From Gammaproteobacteria bacterium (GTDB taxonomy: Bacteria > Pseudomonadota > Gammaproteobacteria > Steroidobacterales > Steroidobacteraceae), in contig VGVG01000016.1 in the NCBI GenBank assembly GCA_016874055.1, positions 1-35,487 of the forward strand: a stretch of 35,487 bases of DNA. The letters are read 5' to 3'. Below the pieces are notes generated by a model, which was not told the DNA's origin, ran no database searches, and saw nothing but the letters and a program-made list of their open reading frames with translations. Within the stretch, counting starts at the first letter, position 1; each line of letters opens with the position of its first letter. The translations under genes and the position numbers were made by a program. Below, in pieces: positions 16,220 to 23,436 of the stretch.

Positions 16220-18403
16220 CTAACGAATCTCAAAAGCTCGGTGGATGTTGGTATTTCGAGAAAAGTCGGGGGGTACCGTCTCTCTACTGATGTCGCGAAT
16301 TGGGAGACGTGCCATCAAGCCCTCATCCATCCGAAATCTCTGAGCATTGGTCGTGAACACGAGCAGCCCGCCGCGCGCCAACACTGCAAGACAATCTTCA
16401 ATAAGTGCCACATGATCCCGCTGTAGGTCGAGCACCCCTTCCATGCGCTTACTGTTCGAAAACGTGGGCGGATCACAGAAAATGAGGTCGTAATGCTCGC
16501 CCCGCCGCGCCGCAGCAGCAAGCCACTCACGTGCATCAGCTTGCTCGAAGCGGTGTCGCGGATCCGATAATTGATTGAGCGCGAGATTGGCCTCAGCCCA
16601 ATCGAGATAGGTCGCCGAGAGATCAACGGTCGTTGTGGATGCTGCGCCGCCGGCTGCGGCGTAAACCGTTGCCGCTCCCGTATACGCGAATAAATTCAGG
16701 ACTCGTTTCCGTAATGAGCCCTCCCGCAATCGCGTACGAGTAATGCGATGATCGAGGAACAAACCCGTATCGAGGTAGTCTTCGAAGTTTACCCGAAAGC
16801 GCAAACCACCCTCACCCACGACGTGAAACTCACCGCGCTCACCACGCTTGGTGTATTGATCACCCCTCCTCACGCGACGGCGTGTTCGCAGATGCACGTG
16901 GTCGGCAGGAATCTTCGTCGCCGAGACGAGCCCCGCGAGGGCCTCAGAACGCCTCTTGCGTACCGACTCCTCTGGAATCTGCGCGGGTGCCTGATACTCC
17001 TGCACGACGAGCCACCGTTCGGCGCCATCGAATGACGTGTAGAGATCGATCGCGAACGCGTACTCCGGCATATCAGCATCGTAGAGCCGATAACAACCGA
17101 CACCCTCTCGGCGTAGCCATGCTGAGAGTTGTTTCATATTTTTACGAATACGATTCGAGAACATGACGGCGCCCGGCTGCGTCGCAAGCAAGACGTCGAT
17201 CTGTGAGCCCCGACGTGGTCGTAGATCTCGCACCGCCGACTCGCCCACTCGTAACCGCAAGAGCCGGCACTCGAGTGCGCCGACGAAGACGTTGTGCACA
17301 CGATGCGCGCGAAGCCCAAGCTCAAGGCCGAGCGATGCATCGCCGCTTAGCACCGAAGCCTCCCAACCCCCGAACCGCTCGCGCAGCACCGTGCCGAGCT
17401 TGGCATGTACTGCGCGAGCCGCTTCTTGATCGCCGAGTCGGACTCCCCACGGTGGATTTGTACAGAGCAAGCCGCGGGGTGATGGCAGCGTTACCGTTGT
17501 CAGCTCGCCCACTTCGAATGTCGTAATCTCTGCAACGCCCGCACGCGAGGCATTAATCACAGCTTCGCGCAGCAAACGCCTATCCTGATCGCGCCCAATC
17601 AGACATAAACCCTTCGCCTTGCACTCGACCAAGCCCGCGACCGCACGCGCCTCGCTCGTCTCAACGAGTCGGCTCCAGAGTGCCACATCGTGACCTTTCC
17701 AACCGATGAAGCCGAAATACTGGCGACGATGATTAGGGGCGATGCCCGCAGCCATGCGTGCCGCTTCGATGACGAACGTTCCTCCGCCACACATCGGGTC
17801 AATGAAGCCACCACCCCTCGCCGCAATCTCGGGCCACCCAGCACGCATTAGGATGCCAGCTGCGATGTTTTCACGTAGCGGCGCCTCGGCCGTATCGCCA
17901 CGCCAGCCGCGTCGATGCAGTCCTTCACCGGATAGATCGATAGACACCGTGACACGTATGCCCGCCGCATGCGCATGAACACGGACCGATGGCTCGAAAG
18001 TGGCGATGTCGGGACGCTTGCCGGTTTTATCGCGCAGTGAATCGCAGATCGCATCCTTCAATCGCAGCACGCCAAAATGCGTATTGGAGATCGCCGGATG
18101 TCGACCCGACCACACACAAGCGAGCGTCCCCGATGTATCGATATGTGCCGCCCAATCGATGACACGTAGCGCCGAATAGATCGCCGGATCATCGGCAGCT
18201 TCGAAGCGCAGCAATTCAAGGTGAACGCGGCTCGCCACTCGGGACTCGAGACAAATGCGATACGCTACCTCGAGGGTCCCTGTGAAGGTTACAGTGTTAC
18301 CCCGCTCGCGCACGTCGAGACCGCCGAACTCACAAATCTCGCGCGCGAGTAGATCACCAAAACCGCGCGGAACGCTAGCGACAAATGCTCTAGGCACACT
18401 CAT
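16220..18403 (-). CDS. rlmL: Bifunctional 23S rRNA methyltransferase RlmKL (m2G2445 and m7G2069)
   Basis: A 727-residue fused methyltransferase. The N-terminal part has a THUMP domain and the RlmL catalytic motif NPPWGVRLG, for N2-methylation of G2445. The C-terminal part carries the RlmK motif FCDPPTFSNSKRMEGVLDLQRDH, for N7-methylation of G2069. The fusion is characteristic of Gammaproteobacteria. I place the start at ATG 18403, which overlaps the stop of the upstream nuclease gene as ATGA; the alternative at 18418 adds MAVFH. It acts on assembling 50S subunits in the cytoplasm. The neighbours are unrelated in pathway, so this is a mixed operon. Confidence 0.94.
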   Translation of the reverse strand: MSVPRAFVASVPRGFGDLLAREICEFGGLDVRERGNTVTFTGTLEVAYRICLESRVASRVHLELLRFEAADDPAIYSALRVIDWAAHIDTSGTLACVWSGRHPAISNTHFGVLRLKDAICDSLRDKTGKRPDIATFEPSVRVHAHAAGIRVTVSIDLSGEGLHRRGWRGDTAEAPLRENIAAGILMRAGWPEIAARGGGFIDPMCGGGTFVIEAARMAAGIAPNHRRQYFGFIGWKGHDVALWSRLVETSEARAVAGLVECKAKGLCLIGRDQDRRLLREAVINASRAGVAEITTFEVGELTTVTLPSPRGLLCTNPPWGVRLGDQEAARAVHAKLGTVLRERFGGWEASVLSGDASLGLELGLRAHRVHNVFVGALECRLLRLRVGESAVRDLRPRRGSQIDVLLATQPGAVMFSNRIRKNMKQLSAWLRREGVGCYRLYDADMPEYAFAIDLYTSFDGAERWLVVQEYQAPAQIPEESVRKRRSEALAGLVSATKIPADHVHLRTRRRVRRGDQYTKRGERGEFHVVGEGGLRFRVNFEDYLDTGLFLDHRITRTRLREGSLRKRVLNLFAYTGAATVYAAAGGAASTTTVDLSATYLDWAEANLALNQLSDPRHRFEQADAREWLAAAARRGEHYDLIFCDPPTFSNSKRMEGVLDLQRDHVALIEDCLAVLARGGLLVFTTNAQRFRMDEGLMARLPIRDISRETVPPDFSRNTNIHRAFEIR

Positions 18404-19827
18404 ATGGAAGACGGCCATGGACGAAAATTACGCGCGCCGGGTTTCAGGTGGCGACAAAGAATTCGATAAGCATCGGCATCGAAGCCATCAGTCGCGGGAT
18501 GCAAACGCGGCGTCAATTCATTACTTTGATCAAACTCGTCGGCCACTACGGTACCGAGATACTGCCAACCATCGATCACATGCCAATGGCGGATGCCGAG
18601 TGCACTGATCTCTTCCACTGCGACCGGGCCTTGGTACGGCCAGAGTCGCAACTTGAGTGCAGCGAGGTGGAGTTTCAAACGTGCGCTGTGGCGCGCCAAA
18701 GGCTCCTTACCCACGCACGCACCCGCACATCTGCCGACTTGGTAAGCGAAACACGAACCGGTGTCTCCAGCCTCGAGCCCAAGGACGCGCAAACAACACT
18801 TGTGGTCGCGTGCGATATTGACGAGAGCTGTCTTCGCCTGACGTGCGCTGCGGTAGATTCCGAAGGCATCGACGCCCAAGGGAATCGGTCCGTCGAGTTG
18901 ATGCAGCTGTGGCGCGAGACCCGTATCGTCGACGAGCCAGGTGTAGGCGTCTCCACCGCGCAACCGGCGGTTATAGACCGGCTCTAATTCGCGCACGAGA
19001 CGCGATTCGAGCAGCAACGCACCGAGCTCGCCTGCCGTTTCGGTCCACTCTATGCGTCGCAACTGCGAGGTCAGGCGCTGCGATTTGGCGTCGCGACTTG
19101 CCCCCATGAAGTGCCCGAGCACCCGCTCGCGCAGGTTATTAGCCTTGCCGACATAAATGAGCGCTCCGCCCTCACCAAAGAAACGGTAGACACCTGCCGA
19201 CTCTGGCAGATCATCGATAAGATCGGGCGATAGATGCGAGGGTAGCAACGGCCGTCGACTCACGCGCTGAATGGCCGCATCGAGCGTCGCTGTAGGCCAA
19301 CCGGCACGTAAGCGCTGCCAAAGCTGCGCGAGCACTTGAGCATCGGGCAGCGCGCGGTGCCGCGAGCCGCAGGTCAAGCCGAGTCGCTCGATGATGGAAT
19401 CGAGATTGTGCCGACCTGTATCGTGGTACAAATCTCTAGACAATCGAACTGTACACGTCAACGGTGCCGAAAACTTGCGGCCGGCGCGACGCATTTCCGC
19501 ACGCACGAAGCCATAGTCGAATCGCACGTTGTGGGCCACGAAACGCCGTTGCGCGAGGCGCGCTGCAATTTCGTCAGCAAGGTCTTCAAATCGCGGTGCA
19601 TCTTGCACCATGTCCTGAGTTATGCCAGTCAGCCGCTCGATCGAGGGCGGAATGCGCGTACCAGGATTGACCAGCGACCTCCACTCCCACTCGATCTCAC
19701 CCGCCCGCATCGCGACGATGGCGATTTCGGCGATGCGATGCCAGACCGGATGTCCGCCAGTAGTCTCGACGTCGACGAAAGCGATAGCCCCATCGGCGAG
19801 GGGCGAGTCGTCCTCTCCCAAAGTCAC
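18400..19827 (-). CDS. DEDDh exonuclease fused to GIY-YIG endonuclease (DnaQ-UvrC/Cho-like)
   Basis: A 475-residue two-domain nuclease. Residues 14-175 are a DnaQ-like 3'-5' exonuclease with all DEDDh residues visible: D19 and E21 (AFVDVETTGG), D104 (AHNVRFDYGF), H157 and D162 (HRALPDAQ). Residues 205-290 are a GIY-YIG domain with GVY (212-214), YVG (225-227), R233, a glutamate in LLESRLVREL and the asparagine of PVYNRRL, as in UvrC and Cho. The C-terminal cysteine-containing region (KCCLRVLG, CFAYQVGRCAGAC) resembles the segment that follows the GIY-YIG domain in Cho-like proteins. The GTG start overlaps the puuC stop (GTGA), so the genes are coupled. A role in DNA repair is likely; precise function is unknown. 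Confidence 0.88.
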   Translation of the reverse strand: MTLGEDDSPLADGAIAFVDVETTGGHPVWHRIAEIAIVAMRAGEIEWEWRSLVNPGTRIPPSIERLTGITQDMVQDAPRFEDLADEIAARLAQRRFVAHNVRFDYGFVRAEMRRAGRKFSAPLTCTVRLSRDLYHDTGRHNLDSIIERLGLTCGSRHRALPDAQVLAQLWQRLRAGWPTATLDAAIQRVSRRPLLPSHLSPDLIDDLPESAGVYRFFGEGGALIYVGKANNLRERVLGHFMGASRDAKSQRLTSQLRRIEWTETAGELGALLLESRLVRELEPVYNRRLRGGDAYTWLVDDTGLAPQLHQLDGPIPLGVDAFGIYRSARQAKTALVNIARDHKCCLRVLGLEAGDTGSCFAYQVGRCAGACVGKEPLARHSARLKLHLAALKLRLWPYQGPVAVEEISALGIRHWHVIDGWQYLGTVVADEFDQSNELTPRLHPATDGFDADAYRILCRHLKPGARNFRPWPSSI

Positions 19828-21320
19828 CCGAGTTCGATCCAGGTGGTTTTCAGCTCGGTGTACTTATCAAAGGCATGTAGCGATTTATCACGACCGATAC
19901 CCGACTGCTTGTAACCCCCGAAAGGTACCGTGATATCGTCTGCATCGTAACAATTGACGTAGACCGTTCCAGCCCGAAGGCCACGGGCGAAACGATGCGC
20001 AGTCGACAGATCACTACTCCACACTGCCGCAGCTAGTCCATACTCGCTATCGTTGGCGATTCGTAGTGCCTCTGCAGGATCGTCAAAGGAGAGACAAGAC
20101 AATACCGGTCCAAAGATTTCCTCTCGGGCGATGCGCATACCGGGTGTCACACCATCGAAAATAGTGGGCTCGATGTAGCAGCCGCCCGTCTCCGTGCGCA
20201 CTCGCAAACCACCGAGGTGCACTCGAGCACCCTCCTGGCGACCCGCATCGATAAGATTCAAAATCCGACACAGTTGGATGTCATCGACGATGGCGCCGAG
20301 CCGGGTTGCCGGATCGAGCGGATCACCAGGCTTGAAATCACGCGCGATCGCGGCCACCTTCTCAAGCATCGCCTCGCGGACCGACTCATGCACCAACAGG
20401 CGCGAGCCCGCGGAGCACATCTCACCCTGATTATAGAAAATGGCGAAGGCTGCTGCGCGCGCCGCCGCATCGAGATCAGGACAGTCGGCGAGCACGATAT
20501 TGGCGGACTTCCCGCCGCACTCGAGACCCACGCGCTTCATATTCGACTGACCCGCATACTGCATAACGAGTTTGCCCGTCGCTGTCGAGCCGGTGAAGCC
20601 GATGGCATCGACCCCCATAGAGAGTGCGAGCGCTTTGCCCGCTGTGCCACCGAAACCCGGTACCACATTAAAAACCCCGGCAGGGATACCCGCTTCGACC
20701 GCAATCTCAGCGAGTCGCAAAGCGCTCAACGGTGATTTTTCGGATGGCTTAAGCACCATCGAATTGCCTGAGGCCAAAACCGGACCAAGCTTCCATGCGG
20801 TCATGATCATCGGGAAATTCCAGGGCACGATGGCCCCAACGACCCCCATCGGCTCGCGCGTAATCGTGGCGAGCGAACCCGGGCCAGATGGCGCCACTTC
20901 ACCGTAAATTTTGTCGATGGCTTCTGCATACCACTCGATGCAGCGTGCAGAGGACGCGACATCTACTTTTAAGGAGTCGGAAATCGGCTTGCCCATATCG
21001 AGCGTCTCGAGTAAAGCAAGGTCTTCCTCATATTTGCTAATCAATTCAGCAAAACGCTTCAAAACACGCTTGCGCTGAGCCGGGCTCTTCGCCGACCACA
21101 CGCCAGAATCAAAGGCCTTACGGGCGCTCGCCACGGCGGCCTCTACATCTGGCGTATCGCATGAGGCCACATCGGCGATCAAACGACCGTCTACGGGGCT
21201 TTTCTTTGGAAACGTATCGCCGCTCAGAGCGGTGACATATCGTCCATCAATGAACGCTCGAGTGGGGGGACGGAGACCGACGGCACGTTCGTGCCAAAGA
21301 AAATTATGTTGCGCAGGCAT
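19824..21320 (-). CDS. puuC: Gamma-glutamyl-gamma-aminobutyraldehyde dehydrogenase
   Basis: A 498-residue NAD(P)-dependent aldehyde dehydrogenase, counted from ATG 21320 (MPAQHNFLWHERA). It follows E. coli PuuC throughout: NGxY-type start, LLETLDMGKPISDSL, IRWYAEAIDK-like IEWYAEAIDKIYGEVA, PWNFP (N168), GFTGSTATGK, catalytic base E267 in VGLECGGKSANIV, catalytic C302 in NQGEMCSAGS, and the ending DKSLHAFDKYTELKTTWI. The enzyme oxidises the aldehyde made by PuuB to gamma-glutamyl-GABA. It therefore completes the Puu pathway although it lies 8 kb from the other genes. A longer reading from a TTG at 21380 is possible but has no family counterpart. Confidence 0.92.
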   Translation of the reverse strand: MPAQHNFLWHERAVGLRPPTRAFIDGRYVTALSGDTFPKKSPVDGRLIADVASCDTPDVEAAVASARKAFDSGVWSAKSPAQRKRVLKRFAELISKYEEDLALLETLDMGKPISDSLKVDVASSARCIEWYAEAIDKIYGEVAPSGPGSLATITREPMGVVGAIVPWNFPMIMTAWKLGPVLASGNSMVLKPSEKSPLSALRLAEIAVEAGIPAGVFNVVPGFGGTAGKALALSMGVDAIGFTGSTATGKLVMQYAGQSNMKRVGLECGGKSANIVLADCPDLDAAARAAAFAIFYNQGEMCSAGSRLLVHESVREAMLEKVAAIARDFKPGDPLDPATRLGAIVDDIQLCRILNLIDAGRQEGARVHLGGLRVRTETGGCYIEPTIFDGVTPGMRIAREEIFGPVLSCLSFDDPAEALRIANDSEYGLAAAVWSSDLSTAHRFARGLRAGTVYVNCYDADDITVPFGGYKQSGIGRDKSLHAFDKYTELKTTWIELG

Positions 21321-21322
21321 AG

Positions 21323-21343
21323 TCAGGAAGTGTAGCAGTCCAT
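21323..21343 (-). CDS. Possible 6-residue leader peptide just before puuC
   Basis: The minus strand holds ATG-GAC-TGC-TAC-ACT-TCC-TGA (MDCYTS) with GGAG 9 nt before its start. Its stop is 2 nt before the puuC ATG, while puuC itself has no good ribosome-binding site. Translation of puuC could depend on reinitiation after this mini-ORF. Such short ORFs also arise by chance, so the call is tentative. Confidence 0.25.
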   Translation of the reverse strand: MDCYTS

Positions 21344-21485
21344 ATGCCGTTACTCCGTTTTGGAGATTCACTCGTGCCAAACCAGTAGGGAATATGCGCT
21401 AGAATTTAAAGTTGCGCGACGATCTAGACACTATGGGGCTACAATTACGCTCGCACTAAAATGAACGGTAATCCTTACAAATCCC

Positions 21486-21496
21486 GAGGTCACCTC
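21486..21496 (+). promoter_or_regulatory. Palindrome containing the porin-gene ribosome-binding site
   Basis: GAGGTCACCTC is a perfect inverted repeat around one central base, and its left arm GAGG is the Shine-Dalgarno sequence of the porin gene whose ATG is at 21500. It could fold as a small 4-bp stem hiding the site or serve as a protein-binding site; it may also be coincidence. Confidence 0.3.
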
Positions 21497-21499
21497 CCT

Positions 21500-22195
21500 A
21501 TGAAGACTACCCTAGTCCTTGTCCTACTTGCGCTCGGAGCCGCGGCGACCAACGCGCGGGCCGAGGTATCCTCGACTATCACCCTCGCGTCCGACTACGA
21601 CTTCCGTGGCATCTCTCAGACGGCGCGCGATCCAGCCCTGCAAGCGAGCCTGGACTGGTCGACCGAGTCCGGTTTCTACCTCGGAGCCTGGGCTAGTAAC
21701 GTCGACTACGGTGACGGCACAGAGTCTGAGTTAGAGTTAGACCTCCTCGGCGGCCTCTCGGGGAACTTCACTGACGATTTTGGCTACGATATTGGTCTTG
21801 CCCGATACAACTACTTTGATGACGGGGACGACATCGACTTTACCGAGTACTACGTTGGCCTCTCCTTCAAAGCAGCGTCGATGAAATATTGGTACGCATC
21901 CGATTTCAGTAACTCAGGCGATAGCGCGAACTATATCGAATTGAACGTAGAGCTTCCGCTGCCTAATGACTTCACCGCCTCGCTGCATGTGGGCCGCTCT
22001 AGCGGCGACCACTGGGGAGAGGACAAATACACCGACTACGCCATCGGCGTGAGCAAAACCGTCGGCAACTTCGATCTCGGTCTCAAGTGGGTCGACGGTA
22101 GCGACTACAGACCGGGTACCGATATCGGTGATGCCAACTCCTCCGAGAGCAAGGTTGTGCTCACCGTGGCGACCACGCTGCCCTGGGGGAAATGA
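21500..22195 (+). CDS. TorF-family outer-membrane beta-barrel protein (putative porin)
   Basis: A 231-residue exported protein. I choose ATG 21500, because it has GAGG 9 nt upstream and directly gives a signal peptide, MKTTLVLVLLALGAAATNARA, cleaved before EVSS. The mature start TITLASDYDFRGISQTARDPAL and GFYLGAWASNVDYG match the proteobacterial family TIGR02001 (TorF). The rest is acidic and rich in Tyr, Gly and Asp with alternating strands such as LEVDLLGG-like LELDLLGGLSG and IELNVELPLP, ending in SKVVLTVATTLPW, typical of an outer-membrane barrel. Its solute is unknown. It stands alone, divergent from puuC, and is closed by a strong terminator at 22231-22265. Confidence 0.85.
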   Translation: MKTTLVLVLLALGAAATNARAEVSSTITLASDYDFRGISQTARDPALQASLDWSTESGFYLGAWASNVDYGDGTESELELDLLGGLSGNFTDDFGYDIGLARYNYFDDGDDIDFTEYYVGLSFKAASMKYWYASDFSNSGDSANYIELNVELPLPNDFTASLHVGRSSGDHWGEDKYTDYAIGVSKTVGNFDLGLKWVDGSDYRPGTDIGDANSSESKVVLTVATTLPWGK

Positions 22196-22230
22196 GGCTC
22201 GCGACTCAATAAAAAATTAAAGTCTGTCCA

Positions 22231-22265
22231 AAAAAATGCGCCGGGGATCGCCCCGGCGTTTTTTT
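22231..22265 (+). terminator. Bidirectional intrinsic terminator
   Basis: An 8-bp GC stem, CGCCGGGG (22239-22246) and CCCCGGCG (22251-22258), with an ATCG loop is preceded by six A and followed by seven T. It lies between the stop of the porin gene and the converging stop of btuM, so it can end transcription from both sides. Confidence 0.93.
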
Positions 22266-22298
22266 AAGTTAAAAACACATCAGATCTGAGCAAGGCTC

Positions 22299-22844
22299 TC
22301 AGGTAAGTGCGCGACGGCGGAAACGCAATACTCGCTCAATGACTATTCCGCCGGCAACGTAGGTCGCCATCGTCATCAAATATCCCGGGTAGTAACCCGC
22401 CACGGTAGAGGCAAACTCCGACAGCGACAGCGCGGCAGGCGAAGGCGCCAGCCAGAACATGCCCAGATTGGCTAGAAAAAAGGTGACGACGGAACTACCC
22501 GTCACAGCAAGGGAGACACGACCATAACCGCGGTCCGATCCCCAGCGCCCCGCCAAAAATAGCGCGCCATAGGCCGGGATGAGAAAGAGGTATGCGATGC
22601 CGTAGCAGTTAGTGGGCGTCCCCAGCGCAAAGGCCGTCAGATCGACGATCCAACCCAGTACGAAGTACGCAGGAAAAAGTCGCAGATCACGTAACCAAAG
22701 CCCCGCAAGGAAGAATACGGCCCAAGACGCATCGGGGGGACCACCGTGCTCGCCGAAGTGGCCAAGTCGCGTAATCGCCAATACGGTCGCCAGCCCCAAA
22801 GCCAACCACCAGAACCCGCGAGGGGCTGACGTTATTTTATCCAT
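22299..22844 (-). CDS. btuM: BtuM-type cobalamin (vitamin B12) uptake membrane protein
   Basis: A 181-residue inner-membrane protein with about six hydrophobic helices, of the size of solitary ECF S-component-like transporters. A cysteine stands exactly at residue 80 in FALGTPTNCYGIAYLF, the position of the cobalt-ligating cysteine known from Thiobacillus denitrificans BtuM, which binds and decyanates cobalamin. A strong AGGAGG lies 10 nt before the ATG. The gene lies downstream of a cobalamin riboswitch on the same strand with only a small ORF between, which independently ties it to B12. No ECF ATPase or T component is in the window. I identify it as BtuM by motif, topology and regulation; the exact family match was not searched. 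Confidence 0.82.
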   Translation of the reverse strand: MDKITSAPRGFWWLALGLATVLAITRLGHFGEHGGPPDASWAVFFLAGLWLRDLRLFPAYFVLGWIVDLTAFALGTPTNCYGIAYLFLIPAYGALFLAGRWGSDRGYGRVSLAVTGSSVVTFFLANLGMFWLAPSPAALSLSEFASTVAGYYPGYLMTMATYVAGGIVIERVLRFRRRALT

Positions 22845-22872
22845 TATCTACTGACCTCCTGAATGACCGATC

Positions 22873-23133
22873 TCAATACGTCGCTTGTTGAGCAGTTTCA
22901 AAAAAATCTTCACCAAGAGCTGAGAGCAGCGGCGGCGTCTCGACTATAGAGCGTATTTGCCAGCCGAGCCTCGGCCTTGGAAGACAGGGTATAGCCTCAA
23001 GTTTTTGTAGCATGCGCGCGGCAGTGTTGACGTAGGACCGAGGCAGCACAGATTTTTCGACGGCATCGAGACCTACCGCAGCGGAAATCATAGAGGGCTG
23101 CGAGCAGGGCCTTGGGCGCCGGAAATTGAGCAC
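22873..23133 (-). CDS. Small ORF of unknown function between the riboswitch and btuM
   Basis: A GTG-started frame of 86 codons with AGGAG 9 nt upstream, ending 28 nt before the btuM ATG. I do not recognise the product. Its central and C-terminal part (GLDAVEKSVLPRSYVNTAAR, then RPRLGWQIRSIVETPPLL) looks protein-like. The first 15 residues are Arg/Pro/Ser-rich and look like a wrong frame. A competing ATG at 23137, 5 nt after the same AGGAG, opens another frame reading MGAQFPAPKALLAALYDF, which looks more natural but stops after 46 codons. The pattern suggests one gene with a frameshift near 23080-23100, either a real mutation, a recoding site or a sequencing error. No membrane segment or signal peptide is present. 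Confidence 0.45.
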   Translation of the reverse strand: MLNFRRPRPCSQPSMISAAVGLDAVEKSVLPRSYVNTAARMLQKLEAIPCLPRPRLGWQIRSIVETPPLLSALGEDFFETAQQATY

Positions 23134-23171
23134 CCATCGATACTCCTTCTCGCGCTCCCACCGAGCACGCT

Positions 23172-23395
23172 GTGGATATCCCGAGGCCGGTCTCCGGACT
23201 TACGAGCAGTCGCAGACTTCTGCGACCTGGATGATCACCTTCCCGATCCCACCCCTTCAGTGGGTACAGTGGCGGAAAATCATTCTGCCTCGCTTACCGT
23301 TGCGGGGGCAGTGCCGGTATTGCGCGCCGAGACGCCCTCACCGACTTCCCGTTTCACCTCCGATGCGACCATCGCGCCGCGGGCACCTCACGAAC
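23172..23395 (-). promoter_or_regulatory. Cobalamin (AdoCbl-class) riboswitch
   Basis: The minus strand carries the conserved elements in the right order: ACGGGAAGTCGGTG (23339-23352), GCCCCCGCAACGGTAAGC within 23291-23311, and the B12 box AAGTCCGGAGACCGGCC (23185-23201, consensus AAGCCAGGAGACCTGCC). The outer limits are estimates. A 6-bp stem GTGCTC/GAGCGC follows, just before the AAGGAG of the small ORF, and there is no U-run, so control at translation start is more likely than termination. High B12 should turn off the small ORF and btuM. Confidence 0.93.
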
Positions 23396-23436
23396 AAATA
23401 GGAGGCTACGCTCTGGCACCGAGCGGTGTCAATTGT

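Noticed and set aside
18448-18987. A 179-codon plus-strand open frame opposite the nuclease C-terminus
   Set aside because: A shadow frame of the conserved GIY-YIG gene without a ribosome-binding site or family resemblance.
19336-19914. A 192-codon plus-strand open frame opposite the nuclease fusion and the puuC end
   Set aside because: It is antisense to the DEDDh domain, which has all its catalytic residues, and the product has no recognisable features.
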